From: Clostridia bacterium
GTDB taxonomy: Bacteria; Bacillota; Clostridia; Oscillospirales; SIG627
Length of the DNA: 45,424 bases
Reading direction: 5' to 3'
Assembly (NCBI GenBank): GCA_017520825.1
Contig: JAFXEX010000004.1
Span: 1-45,424 of the forward strand
How positions within the stretch are numbered: position 1 is the stretch's first letter; each line of letters starts with the position of its first letter. The notes below the pieces were generated by a model. The model ran no database searches. It had not been told where the DNA came from and worked only from the letters and a program-made list of their open reading frames with translations. Positions 36,501 to 45,302 of this stretch are shown here, one piece after another. The position numbers and the translations under genes are program-made.

Positions 36501-38868
36501 AGCCGTCAAACAATTCACCACTTGTACGAACCTCGTAGGTTCCTGCTGCTGCCGTGAATGCGTAATCAACGAGAGCAGTCCAGTTTCCACCGTTGTTATA
36601 TTCGTAGGTGTAAAGTGTTGAAGGATTGTCAATGGATACCTTGAAGGTGTCGGGAGAGTTGGGTGTTGAGCTTGCTGTGGGAGCTGTAGGAGTAAGTGCT
36701 TCTACTGTGCAGGTAGCCTGAGCAGTACCGATAAGCATTTCACCGTAAGCTTCTACAACGTAGTCGCCAAGCTCTGTTACTGTAAAGCTTCTTACGCCTG
36801 CTTCAAGCACGTTCCACTCTGTAGCGTCTGCCTTCTTCCACTTGTAGTTTGCTGCAGCGCTTGCGTTTGTAACTGTAACCTCGATAGCAGTCTGTGTGTC
36901 GTTGAGTGCTACTGAGAATTCAGGAGCCTCTGCAGGGCCCTTAACTACCCAAGAGTCTGCGAACATATCGAGACAGCAGCTGGGATTGGTTGAGCCTGTT
37001 GAGGTAAGAGTAGTTCCGTCTGTGAGATAGTAGGGATTTATAATAATACCAACTATATATCCGTCTGTTTTTGCAAAGTCGGTTGCTGAAACAACGTGCT
37101 CTACGTTGGTGGGAAGAGTGCCGTTAGAATTCAAGGTGATATTCTTGGTTACGGTTCTCTGTTCAAGTACGCCTTCTTCGTTTATAACTACGAAGGTAAC
37201 CTTTGTTACCACTGAACCGTCAAACGCATTAGCACCCTGTCTGAAATAAAGGTTAAACTTGTATGAGCCGAAGCTTTCCATAGGAATTACTTCCTCGGGA
37301 GCGAACTTATACGTGTAGTAATATCCGTTAAAGCCGTCCTTTGTCTTTGCGAACTGTCCGGTGGTTCCCACTCTGTACTGGTTGTACCACTGAGGATAGT
37401 TAAGACAAATGTTATAATTTGTTACGCCGATACCCATCCACTTACCGGAAGTAAACTGAATGGTAGCACGGTTGTCTGCGTTGTCTGCAAGAGCTTGGAT
37501 TTCAACAACCTTAGCGCTGCCACCTGCAGTGCCGTCGCCGTTAGCGTCAGTTCCTGCTTTTTCCGTGCCGTTAATCTGGTTATATACAACGTGATCTCCA
37601 CCGTCGATGAAGAAAAGGTCTGTCCACTCGGAATATACCGTTGCCGTAGCATTGGTTTCACGAATAGCGAAAAGTCCCTTGGGCTCTGTCGCTTCGGTAA
37701 GTGCTTTGGGAGTACCGTATTCAAATACAACGCCGTTGCCAACCGAAACGTTAGCGTACTGATAGTACTTGCCTGCAACAAATCCCTTAAGCTCGCCGTT
37801 TTCAATAGTGAAGGTTGCGGGAGCAGGATAAGTAACGTCGGATGCTGTTACTGATACAGCGTTTGTATTGTCGTTTTTAAGATACAAATGTCCGTCGTGG
37901 CTCTGAGTAGTTGCATCAGCTATGGTTGTTCCTGATGTTGCATTTGTAACTATATCCAGGAAGTTCTGAACTGTGAAGTTGTAGAACCACTGAATTCTGA
38001 AGCCTACGATATATCCAGTTTCGGGCATATTTGCAGGTACGCCAAGAGTGATGGGTGTACCTAACTGCCAACCACTTACGTTATAGTAATACTCATTGGC
38101 AGTGCTGCTACCGGGATTCTTTACGTAGTAGGTAATTCTGGGAGTCATATTTGTCTTAACAGTTCCGTTGATGTTAAGGTTACCAAACGAGGTAAAGCCT
38201 TCATAGGAAGCTGCAGGAACTACCTGACTGTTTGTGAAGCCGTAGTAAATTGAAGTTGCCTGAAGAATATCGTCGGAGTTTGCCTTTGCCTTCCAATAGG
38301 TAACTCCTGCTTCTGTTACCTTATCTGCTATACGCTCTTTTGCAAGCTGATAATAAACTGAAGCCATGGTTGTACCGTTGTGGTAAACCTTGGGGAATGC
38401 ATTGGTACCTGTACGGTATATACCTGATCCATTTCCCATACCGGAAAGGGTCCACTTACCGGGAATCAAGTCCTGAATGTCAGCGCCTGTATCCAAAATA
38501 GCTGCTACTTTTTCATTATTATAGGCCTGATAAGTACCTGATGCATAGCCAAGGCCTTTAGCGTCAAGGTAGTTTATCTTACCTGTCTCAGCGCCCTGTA
38601 TGTAGAGCACTTCGGGGGCTGCATCTCCTGCCTTGATTCCCCAAACACCCGTTGTGAGAGTGGTGGTTGAGGTAAGGGGATTAAAAGTACCGTAGCTGTC
38701 GGTAGCGAAGTCATACTGTGCATAGGTGTAGGTTACGTTACTATCAAGTCCTGTAACGTTTCCTGCAATATCAACGCCGTAAGCAAGCGCTGAAACTGTA
38801 AGGACCGCTGCAAGTACGATTGCCATAACCGCAACAGCAATAGCACGGTTTGCAATTCTTAATTTCAT
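33568..38868 (-). CDS. Giant secreted repeat protein (1766 aa)
   Basis: This is a paralogue of the 1902-aa protein. It has a Sec signal (hydrophobic core AVAVMAIVLAAVLTVSALA, cut near residue 29) and the same N-terminal unit (TYAQYDFATDSYG). Four copies of the 200-residue module begin near residues 138, 476, 1004 and 1309. Three Ig-like repeats of about 75 residues lie between about 646 and 873, two linked by Ala/Pro/Thr/Ser-rich joints (APTASSTP, APMASSTP). The second module is largely identical to its counterpart in the other giant, also at DNA level. The C-terminus differs: about 230 residues with no ruminococcal-type domain and no anchor motif. It has a GGAGG ribosome site and lies 139 bp after the 1028-aa SLH gene, perhaps cotranscribed. 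The function is unknown; surface-layer or adhesive roles are inference. Confidence 0.85.
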   Translation of the reverse strand: MKLRIANRAIAVAVMAIVLAAVLTVSALAYGVDIAGNVTGLDSNVTYTYAQYDFATDSYGTFNPLTSTTTLTTGVWGIKAGDAAPEVLYIQGAETGKINYLDAKGLGYASGTYQAYNNEKVAAILDTGADIQDLIPGKWTLSGMGNGSGIYRTGTNAFPKVYHNGTTMASVYYQLAKERIADKVTEAGVTYWKAKANSDDILQATSIYYGFTNSQVVPAASYEGFTSFGNLNINGTVKTNMTPRITYYVKNPGSSTANEYYYNVSGWQLGTPITLGVPANMPETGYIVGFRIQWFYNFTVQNFLDIVTNATSGTTIADATTQSHDGHLYLKNDNTNAVSVTASDVTYPAPATFTIENGELKGFVAGKYYQYANVSVGNGVVFEYGTPKALTEATEPKGLFAIRETNATATVYSEWTDLFFIDGGDHVVYNQINGTEKAGTDANGDGTAGGSAKVVEIQALADNADNRATIQFTSGKWMGIGVTNYNICLNYPQWYNQYRVGTTGQFAKTKDGFNGYYYTYKFAPEEVIPMESFGSYKFNLYFRQGANAFDGSVVTKVTFVVINEEGVLEQRTVTKNITLNSNGTLPTNVEHVVSATDFAKTDGYIVGIIINPYYLTDGTTLTSTGSTNPSCCLDMFADSWVVKGPAEAPEFSVALNDTQTAIEVTVTNASAAANYKWKKADATEWNVLEAGVRSFTVTELGDYVVEAYGEMLIGTAQATCTVEALTPTAPTASSTPNSPDTFKVSIDNPSTLYTYEYNNGGNWTALVDYAFTAAAGTYEVRTSGELFDGYAVANITVAPIAATAPMASSTPGSNGIFTITIKNYSDLYSYKYQLAGATEWTNIPAGEDTFTVNAEGEYVLAAGGSAYTADATVTVKVVDVPDAVRNITVTEKTVSLDATKSYEYTTVTIDGIGTEWTAIPAGESYTFTDAGLYAIRLAASGTEEASAFQVFLIEGDKIHTILHTEDVVGTASTYNGVTISVPVINSADFNTYRDETVFTVGKWTGYGISHNLQKGNGWDPLTIGSTGSYGHTEFAAVYALGEEAQTNQTPAFRAAIADLKTVFEDYKYTYAYTNDEIIPVEKFESFKFAIRNRIDNFDATGTVQTKLTFVVMNAYGEIEYRDVYKAAENFKGCDQTFTAEDYTDAGYGTDGYLIGLVVIPYVAAEDANVTITNFAKTNNLYQASIILYEDGYKVTLPKLDKPVLNFNEETKLVEGFDELLAYYYAPLTVAGYGDKSYFDSKLTLELEAGLWAIGVRSEDPAFADSDPFIVFVKGDEEARMELGTRLDSGANAGFYQIVRGDVWEQGKWSGVDLAHAGSGWGATASRNLLSATGGHVAATIYTKPLKDAIENADAVAEAAARQAIADKAETVQFKYAYENNEVIPADEIVTFSFKSQKRLGTIDFGAGLTAKVTFFVVNSDGEIEEYVWTEATSVATTKHTVDFTVDAGWENGRPTEGWVVALEINPWTSVVPENISLNTADFDRYPDGLNTIAQIIVDEYTIKLAAGLPDVVGMAAPANGYGEITGLNPLMEYELATYDEGTGTYSEFVAIPAGISSFQLAEGKYLIRVAESKYFTSSDSVPVEITTLGEFVSLENEVKKIHLPNDFVEVTADYEIDVTKNTWVASLALDNMKTVAPESTVIILGDGYKFVLKASDFTTDKLNHYYNFAISFDGESRHDGKYESLKELAGEQYITEFFIESPVVLPFENAQLYIAIDEEYEGQSVELRSYNERINKLRGEEETMVEDGWAIFTVFENTYVILGPEE

Positions 38869-38931
38869 AATGTTTCCTCCATTACAATTTGTGGAAATTT
38901 ATAGATTTTGTACGTCTTGCGAATTCTCTCG

Positions 38932-38980
38932 TTTGCCCTTCCCTGCCTTCAAGGCATGGCGCCTTGAAGGAGTGGGCAAA
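38932..38980. repeat. Long two-tier hairpin between SLH and giant genes
   Basis: An inner perfect 10-bp stem (38946-38955 with 38961-38970, loop atggc) is enclosed by an outer 7-bp stem (38932-38938 with 38974-38980) with unequal internal loops. No T-run follows on the minus strand, so it is not an obvious terminator. It may be an RNA processing or differential-stability signal between two surface genes, or a larger relative of the mini-hairpins. Confidence 0.6.
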
Positions 38981-39007
38981 TTTGAGGTTTTCGTTTACGC
39001 TTGCTCG

Positions 39008-42000
39008 TTACTTTTCTATTCCTGCGAAGGTGTATGCTTCAAGCTCTGCGTCGTATTCAATCCAGTCGATAAGCATATAAGCCAGCTGCTTGTCGCCGTT
39101 ATCGTCCTCGTAAATACCAAGCTTAGCTGAAAGAACCTCGCTTGCTGATTTTTCTTCGTTATACTCTTCGATGAGAGCGAGCTGCTGTGCAAGCTCTTCG
39201 ATATCGATAACCTTTGTTTCAGCAGTTTCCTTGTCTGTAACGGCAATAATCTTTACAGTTTCATCAATCTTAACGCCGTCTGTAAACCAGAGATTTGTAA
39301 ATACAACACCCATATCTGTAATGATGCTGTTTACAACGTCTGACTTGATAGAGTCAGGGCAATTCAGGTCGTTGATTTCCTTGTAATCCTTGTCATCAGC
39401 GTCCCAAGCATAAATCTTGCCAAGCTCTGTCTGTTTAGCTACATTGTATGCAAGCTTCTTGTTTACGTGTTCTACGTCCTCGTAGGTGTGAAGGTTCTTG
39501 AAGTAGTAGCTTGCGTATACGTCTTCGCCGTCAACAATTGCTTCGGATTCAACGTGTGCAAAGAGATGTGCACGTGCATCGGTTGTGTAATCTGTGCTGT
39601 CGGTAGCGCCTTCAAGCTCACCCTCGAGCATAAGAGCTCCGAGAACCCAGAGACCTGTTGTTTCGTCGTATGTGAGGTAAATGTTGCTATCTTCTGCTAC
39701 GTTTGCTTCTTCAAAATCCTCGGGAAGCTCGGAAGCAAGGTAGTAGTCGATATATTCGTGAGCACCGGTTGCAACCTTTGTGTAAGGATAGTACATAATG
39801 GTTGAGTCACCGAGAACTACTCTGGACTGTACGCTTACGCCGTCCTTCTTGATTGAAACGATGCCTGTTGCAGAGTCAACTGAAATTGTGTGACCTGCTG
39901 CTGCCTGGATAACCTTTTCAACAACTGTGCCCTCTTCGTTTTCAACGTCCTGAGCCTCAAGGTTAAGTGAGTAATAACCGTCTGAGTCGATATCGTAGGT
40001 AACGAGAAGGTTGCAGTACATAACTCTGCTTACGCCGTTATCACTGATAGCATAAGGTCTGTAGGGTGAGCCGTTCTGTGAAACGTAAGCACCCGTAGCG
40101 CCGTCGATAGCGTCCTCGGGGTTGAGGTTAACGAGCTGAGTTCTTCCGTTGATAATAAGGTATGCGGGATAGTATACCTCGTGAGCCTTTGTCGCTTCAT
40201 TTATCTGAGGATCGGTAGGCTCGGTAACGTAAAGGAGTATTGCCTTGTTAAGTCCTGCGCCTGTGTCGCCTGCTTCTTCAGCAGTGATTGTTTCTACCCA
40301 TGCAATCTTATCTTCAATTGTATAATATCTTCCGTAGTTGAATGTGCCTGTACGGGGGTTTACACCGATAAGGGGAGCCATTGCAGAACGGAATTCGGTG
40401 ATAGCTGCTGAGTAATAGTTGTTGGATTCCCAATTGTGTCTGTAGGAGTAAGCGCCTCCAAGCACCTTGCCACTGTCAAGAGTGAACTTTGTGCTGCCTG
40501 CGTCAAACTTTGTGCAGAAGCCTGTCTGGCTAACTGTTTCAGCCATAATTGTGAAGGTGTCGCCAAGCTGATAGCCTTCTACTATCATATCCTTTTCAAT
40601 TGCAGTGAGAACCTTAACGTTTTCGATGGGGAAAACAAGGTCTGCTGCAGGGATAACGTCTGTTGAATCTGGAACGTTGTAAGCGGGAACGGGAGCCCAA
40701 TTGGGAGCCTTGTTTGAATAGAGATATTCAAGCTCAACCGTCTTGGAGGTTACTCTCTTAACCTTGAAAAGCTCGTTCCATTCGAGTATGAAATAATCGT
40801 AGTAGCCGTCAGCGTCAGCGTCAATACCTGAGAGGTATTTGCTGTATGCAGACTGTGTAAGAGCGAAGGAGTTTTCACCCCATCTGCTGTGGCTGCCGTT
40901 GTAGCTCGTATCCTTTGAAATTATGTTTCTCATTTCACCAACGTAGTTGCCGTTTCCGTCTACGTGGGGATTGGTCACGAGAACCTTATCTTCAAAGTAA
41001 GTAAGTCTTCTGAGTGCAAGGAATTCCTCGTTAGCGTGTGTAATACCGTCAAGGATTACGCCGTACTTAGCGTGCCACTCGCCGTTAATCTTGAAGCGTT
41101 CGTCTGCTGCAAGACCGTCGGTTGCCATAGAGCCACTCGTTATGTTATCCTTACGGATACCCTTGAGAGAAGCTGAAACGTATTCTTCCGTAGCGTCTCT
41201 TCTGATAATGTTAATGTTGAGAGCGATAAGAGCGTCTGTGTTTCCTGCGTAGGACTCAAGACCAATCTCTTCAAGCTTGATTCGAACGTTTTCTGCAGTT
41301 CCGTTGTCATAATTGAAACGAACGGCAATAACGTCCTCAGCATCGGTCTTTGTACCGTTGATTGCGTTTTCGTAATCAACGAGACCGTAGTTTTCAGTAC
41401 CGATAACCTGAGCTTCGATTTCTGTTATTCCCCAGATAGCTGACTTAATGGTTGCAGCGTTCTTGGAATTAACAATTTCACCGATAGCCGTGTTGGTAGT
41501 ATCGTTTGTCTGATACATGGGCTTATCAAACGCATTATAGATAAGCTGTACTATCTGCGCTCTTGTAAGAGCAGTGTCTCCTGTAACCTCTTCAAGCTTT
41601 TCGCCAAGCTTGAGGTCGATAAGACCCTTTTGTCTTACGTCAACGGGCCAAAGGTCAGATTTGAAATCTGTGTAGCCCAGCATAGCGCAAACCATCTTGA
41701 GCGCTTCGTCGTAAGTGATATTTTCTGCAGGTCTGAATGAGCCGTCCTCATAGCCACCGACAATCTTCTTGCCTGCGCACCATGAAATATAGCCCTTTGC
41801 CCAGCTTTTCTTTGAAACGTCGGGGAAGGTTAATTCGCCTTCACCTGCATCTACGTAGGTAGTGTAGGTAACGTATATAAGCTTTGCCATCTCGTCACGT
41901 CTTACGAGCTGGTCGGGTCTGAAACTTCCGTCCTCGTATCCGCCTACGATACCGAGGTTGGTCATAGTTTCTATGGCTTCAACGTGAGCATTGTCGTTTG

Positions 42001-42094
42001 TAACGTCGGGAAATGCCGCTGAAACGGATGACAGTGCACAAATCATCATTGCCACAGCAAAAATGACCGCTAAATAGCGCATACATGTTTTCAT
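39008..42094 (-). CDS. S-layer homology domain surface protein (1028 aa)
   Basis: This is a secreted cell-wall-bound protein. The signal (hydrophobic core to CALSSVSA, cut near residue 27) is followed by three SLH repeats. The first is near 28-80 (FPDVT...GIVGGYEDGSFRP...RRDEMAKLIY). The second is near 90-140 (FPDVSKKSWAKGYISW...GGYEDGSFRP). The third, more degenerate, is near 150-190 (LTRAQIVQLIYNAF). SLH domains bind pyruvylated secondary wall polymer. The remaining 830 residues are Tyr- and Asp-rich with no named domain. They share blocks with the next gene (for example YAWDADDKDYKEI against YAWDPDAKNYVKI), so these are paralogues. It is likely an S-layer or S-layer-associated protein. Confidence 0.92.
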   Translation of the reverse strand: MKTCMRYLAVIFAVAMMICALSSVSAAFPDVTNDNAHVEAIETMTNLGIVGGYEDGSFRPDQLVRRDEMAKLIYVTYTTYVDAGEGELTFPDVSKKSWAKGYISWCAGKKIVGGYEDGSFRPAENITYDEALKMVCAMLGYTDFKSDLWPVDVRQKGLIDLKLGEKLEEVTGDTALTRAQIVQLIYNAFDKPMYQTNDTTNTAIGEIVNSKNAATIKSAIWGITEIEAQVIGTENYGLVDYENAINGTKTDAEDVIAVRFNYDNGTAENVRIKLEEIGLESYAGNTDALIALNINIIRRDATEEYVSASLKGIRKDNITSGSMATDGLAADERFKINGEWHAKYGVILDGITHANEEFLALRRLTYFEDKVLVTNPHVDGNGNYVGEMRNIISKDTSYNGSHSRWGENSFALTQSAYSKYLSGIDADADGYYDYFILEWNELFKVKRVTSKTVELEYLYSNKAPNWAPVPAYNVPDSTDVIPAADLVFPIENVKVLTAIEKDMIVEGYQLGDTFTIMAETVSQTGFCTKFDAGSTKFTLDSGKVLGGAYSYRHNWESNNYYSAAITEFRSAMAPLIGVNPRTGTFNYGRYYTIEDKIAWVETITAEEAGDTGAGLNKAILLYVTEPTDPQINEATKAHEVYYPAYLIINGRTQLVNLNPEDAIDGATGAYVSQNGSPYRPYAISDNGVSRVMYCNLLVTYDIDSDGYYSLNLEAQDVENEEGTVVEKVIQAAAGHTISVDSATGIVSIKKDGVSVQSRVVLGDSTIMYYPYTKVATGAHEYIDYYLASELPEDFEEANVAEDSNIYLTYDETTGLWVLGALMLEGELEGATDSTDYTTDARAHLFAHVESEAIVDGEDVYASYYFKNLHTYEDVEHVNKKLAYNVAKQTELGKIYAWDADDKDYKEINDLNCPDSIKSDVVNSIITDMGVVFTNLWFTDGVKIDETVKIIAVTDKETAETKVIDIEELAQQLALIEEYNEEKSASEVLSAKLGIYEDDNGDKQLAYMLIDWIEYDAELEAYTFAGIEK

Positions 42095-42158
42095 TTCGAA
42101 AACCTCCTAAAATCTTTATGCCGTGTTTTATTTGTTTCTTATTTATTATATGACTCTT

Positions 42159-45038
42159 TTATTCTCTGAAGCCTGAGAAGGGAGATGTATTTGTACGTTC
42201 TGATTCTCCGTCGGGAGCGTACTTCATAAGCTGTACGATTACAACGGAAGCAACCTTGTCGCCTTCTTCATTGATATGAGTACCAATGATAACCTGTACA
42301 CTCTTTTCCAATTCTTCTGCAACCTCAAGGAAGCTTTCGATGTCTGCAACAGTGAGTGTTGTGTAGCTGGAATATGAGCTGTAATTTACGCACCAGATAG
42401 ATGCCTTGTCATCAATTCTGATACCGTCCTCGTATTCACCTTCCTTGGTGAAGATACAGTTGTTAAGAACCTCTGAAATTGTATAAATTCCGATACAGTC
42501 TACTCCAAGAGAGTCCTTTGTGGAATTTGTAATCTTAACGTAGTTCTTAGCATCGGGATCCCAAGCGTAGATGTACTTCTTGGAAGCCGGTGTTGCACCT
42601 GCAGTTGCAGAAAGCTCTTCGTTAACTGCTTCGGGAAGGTTTGCTCCGTTATAAACGGGTCTCATAAAGTATGTGTAGTTAAGAGTTTTGAAGTCGCTTG
42701 CAAGAACTTCGTTTGAATCCTGATAGCAGTAGTAAAGCACTCTTGCATCATGTCTGAAGTCTGCAACGTCTTCTCTTTCGGTTTCCATAGAATCCTTGTC
42801 AATCATAGCAACAAGAATCTTTGTGAAGCCTGTTTCTTCGTCAACTGAAGCCACCAGCTTACTTGTAACTGTGATTTCAGCCATATTTTCGGGAACAGTC
42901 TCAAAGGTATAGGTGTCAAGGTGCTTGTATTCACCTGTTGTATCCTTTGTATATGAGTAATAGAGAAGTCCCTTATTGTCTATTACAACTCTTGACGCAA
43001 TTACTGCATCCTCGGAATTAAGAAGGTTGTAAAGACCTGTTGCCTTGTTATATTTAAGAGTGAGGTTTTCACCGTATACTACGTAATCCTCTTCGTTGTT
43101 TTCGGGGTCAACAGTAACCTCGGGAAGATCGAAGGAGTATACGCCGTCCTTGTCAACGGTATATTCTACAAGGATGTAACGGTTATGAGCATACTTACCG
43201 ATTTTATCGTCAAGTATCAACTCACCGGTCTCCGGGTCATATTTATAGTCTGTAAACTTTTTACCGTAGGTGTTGAGGATTTCTACCGAATCATTTACCA
43301 TTGACAAGCCCGCGATTGTATTCTCGGGGTCAATCTTTACCGTCTGCTCCTTGCCGTCGATGGACACAAGTGCAGTGTAGGTGGAATTGAATGACTTGGT
43401 TTCTTCATCAAACACTGCCTCGGAGGGCCGATTGATGTAGTAAAGGATTGCGAACAAACGGTCTGAATCGCTTGCAGTTGCCGTTGAGCCGAATACCTTA
43501 CCGTTGTAGATGTAGTAATCGTACTTAGGTGTGTTGCCTTCCTCGTCAACGAGCATTACTGAGCTGCCAACCTCGGCAACGGGAACGTTAGCCCATATGC
43601 GCTCGTTGATAACAACCTCGCCAACTCCTTCAAGAGTAAGCTTGTTAGCGTTGTACTTGGTAGCCGATGCAGTTACGGGCTCAACTATCTGTTCAACGAT
43701 AAGGTTGTTATAATAATCGTATACAACTGCTACGTCCTCTTCCTCGAGTTTGAGAGAGGTAATAACGTTTTCAGGATCAATGTTTATATCTGTGTTAACG
43801 CCGAAGGTGTTGTAGGTGATTTGGTTCTTTGTTACAGCAGAAATCTCAATTGCTGACTTAGTACCAAAGGTTACGTGATCAATCTTGTCATCGCCGTCGA
43901 TATCGTACGTGAACACCTTGATGAAATCAAGGATTTCTTCGTCATCAACAAGCTCTTCGTAAGAAAGAAGACCATCGGAGGTAAGGGTAACGGAGTCGCC
44001 ATTTGCCACTGCAAGCATCGCGTTCTCTGAAAGCTCCTTGCCGTTAAGCAAAACCTTTTCCTCGGTCTTATCAAGAGTTACTTCAACGTCCTCTTCAACT
44101 GTGGTTTCAACAGAAAGCGCAATTACGTCTTCAAGCTCGAGAGCAGAAGGATCAGCCTTCTTTGCATCATAGAAGATTCTTACCTTAGCGAAAAGGAGAT
44201 CGTCAATATTATCCTTATAGCTTTCAAGTCCAAGCTCTTCAAGTGTGAATTCGCCAAGACCTAAAACGCCAACTTCGCTTTCTTCTTCTGCAAAGGACGC
44301 GCTGTTAATATTACCGGCTGCAAGAATAAGAGTGTTGATCTCGCCGAAGTTCCATACGTCAGATGCAAGTGTCTTTGCAACCTCTACGGGAACCTTAACC
44401 TTTACGGGGTTGTTGTTCTCGTCAACGTATCCGAATGAATCGTAAAGATATTCTGTTTTTGTTTCGTTCATATCAGCAAAGAGTGCGTTATAAACGATCT
44501 GAGCAACCTGACCTCTCGTTACCTTGTCAGAGCCTGCTACACCCTCGATGCCTTCACCGAGCTTAAGCTCACGAAGAGCCTTGGTTCTGACGTCTGTGGG
44601 CCAGAATGCAGGGTTCCAATCTGTGTAGCCCAGTGCGCCACAAACCATTTTGAGCGCCTGGTCGTATGTAACGTTGTCGTCGGGTCCAAAGTTACCGTTG
44701 CCATAACCGCCAACGATTCCCTTTGCAGAGCACCATGAAATGTATCCGTTTGCCCAGTTGTCAGCGGGAACGTCCTTGAAGCTGACGGTGCCTTCACCTG
44801 CGTCAATAAACGTGGTGTAAAGTACATAAATAATTTTCGCCATTTCGTCACGCTCAACCAGATTATCAGGTCTGAGCGAGCCATCTTCATACCCTCCGAT
44901 AACGCCAAGGTCTACGAGAAGCTGGAGAGCATCTTCGTGAGACGCCTGTTCGGCATTAGTTGCGGAAGCTGTGAGAGCTGCACCTGCAATCATAACAATC
45001 GCAAGAAGCATGCTTAAAAAGCGTACGCTTGTTTTCAT
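42159..45038 (-). CDS. S-layer homology domain surface protein (959 aa)
   Basis: This is the first gene of the surface locus. A Sec signal (cut after TASA near residue 26) precedes three SLH repeats within about residues 30-190 (GVIGGYEDGSLRP...ERDEMAKIIY; FKDVPADNWANGYISW...GGYGNGNFGP; VTRGQVAQIVYNAL). The rest, about 770 residues, is acidic and beta-rich, with blocks matching the 1028-aa paralogue (RVVIDNKGLLYYSYTK against RVVLGDSTIMYYPYTK). The ribosome-site region aggaggttttcga is also shared with the paralogue, so the duplication included the leader. The 64-bp gap to the next gene has no terminator, so the two SLH genes are probably one transcript from the promoter near 45093-45121. Confidence 0.92.
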   Translation of the reverse strand: MKTSVRFLSMLLAIVMIAGAALTASATNAEQASHEDALQLLVDLGVIGGYEDGSLRPDNLVERDEMAKIIYVLYTTFIDAGEGTVSFKDVPADNWANGYISWCSAKGIVGGYGNGNFGPDDNVTYDQALKMVCGALGYTDWNPAFWPTDVRTKALRELKLGEGIEGVAGSDKVTRGQVAQIVYNALFADMNETKTEYLYDSFGYVDENNNPVKVKVPVEVAKTLASDVWNFGEINTLILAAGNINSASFAEEESEVGVLGLGEFTLEELGLESYKDNIDDLLFAKVRIFYDAKKADPSALELEDVIALSVETTVEEDVEVTLDKTEEKVLLNGKELSENAMLAVANGDSVTLTSDGLLSYEELVDDEEILDFIKVFTYDIDGDDKIDHVTFGTKSAIEISAVTKNQITYNTFGVNTDINIDPENVITSLKLEEEDVAVVYDYYNNLIVEQIVEPVTASATKYNANKLTLEGVGEVVINERIWANVPVAEVGSSVMLVDEEGNTPKYDYYIYNGKVFGSTATASDSDRLFAILYYINRPSEAVFDEETKSFNSTYTALVSIDGKEQTVKIDPENTIAGLSMVNDSVEILNTYGKKFTDYKYDPETGELILDDKIGKYAHNRYILVEYTVDKDGVYSFDLPEVTVDPENNEEDYVVYGENLTLKYNKATGLYNLLNSEDAVIASRVVIDNKGLLYYSYTKDTTGEYKHLDTYTFETVPENMAEITVTSKLVASVDEETGFTKILVAMIDKDSMETEREDVADFRHDARVLYYCYQDSNEVLASDFKTLNYTYFMRPVYNGANLPEAVNEELSATAGATPASKKYIYAWDPDAKNYVKITNSTKDSLGVDCIGIYTISEVLNNCIFTKEGEYEDGIRIDDKASIWCVNYSSYSSYTTLTVADIESFLEVAEELEKSVQVIIGTHINEEGDKVASVVIVQLMKYAPDGESERTNTSPFSGFRE

Positions 45039-45092
45039 AATATCGAAAACCTCCTAATATATTTTGCCTAGTATATATTTTTTGGCATTATC

Positions 45093-45121
45093 ATTGTATC
45101 ACAAGTGGTTTCAAAAAACAA
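45093..45121 (-). promoter_or_regulatory. Promoter of the SLH gene pair
   Basis: A -10 box TACAAT (45093-45098), a 17-bp spacer and a weak -35 box TTGTTT (45116-45121) lie on the minus strand. The spacer contains TTTGAAACCACTTGTGA, which recurs in inverted form at 45165-45190. The leader is about 50 nt and ends in AGGAGG. Confidence 0.65.
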
Positions 45122-45164
45122 GCATTTTTTTCGTCAAAAAAGCAACTGTGACACTTTGATTAAA

Positions 45165-45190
45165 TTTTTTGAAACCTTTTGTGTATAATG
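45165..45190 (+). promoter_or_regulatory. Divergent promoter-like copy of the SLH promoter
   Basis: The plus strand carries ttttttgaaacc, two variable bases, ttgtg and then a perfect TATAAT (45184-45189). This closely matches the SLH promoter on the other strand (ttttttgaaacc, two bases, ttgtg, then a TACAAT -10 box). No plus-strand gene is visible in the remaining 235 bp, so the target is unknown. It could be a small RNA or a gene beyond the window. Confidence 0.4.
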
Positions 45191-45302
45191 CACAATAAAT
45201 ATAATTGAAATTAGATTAAGATATTTCTAAATTTGTAAAATTATAGGAAAGCGTATTACATTTCCGTTAATTATGATGTTTTATGATATAATAACCTCAA
45301 AG

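Noticed and set aside
27443..38868. Sortase (LPXTG) anchoring of the giant proteins
   Set aside because: Neither C-terminus has an LPXTG-like motif, a hydrophobic span or a basic tail.
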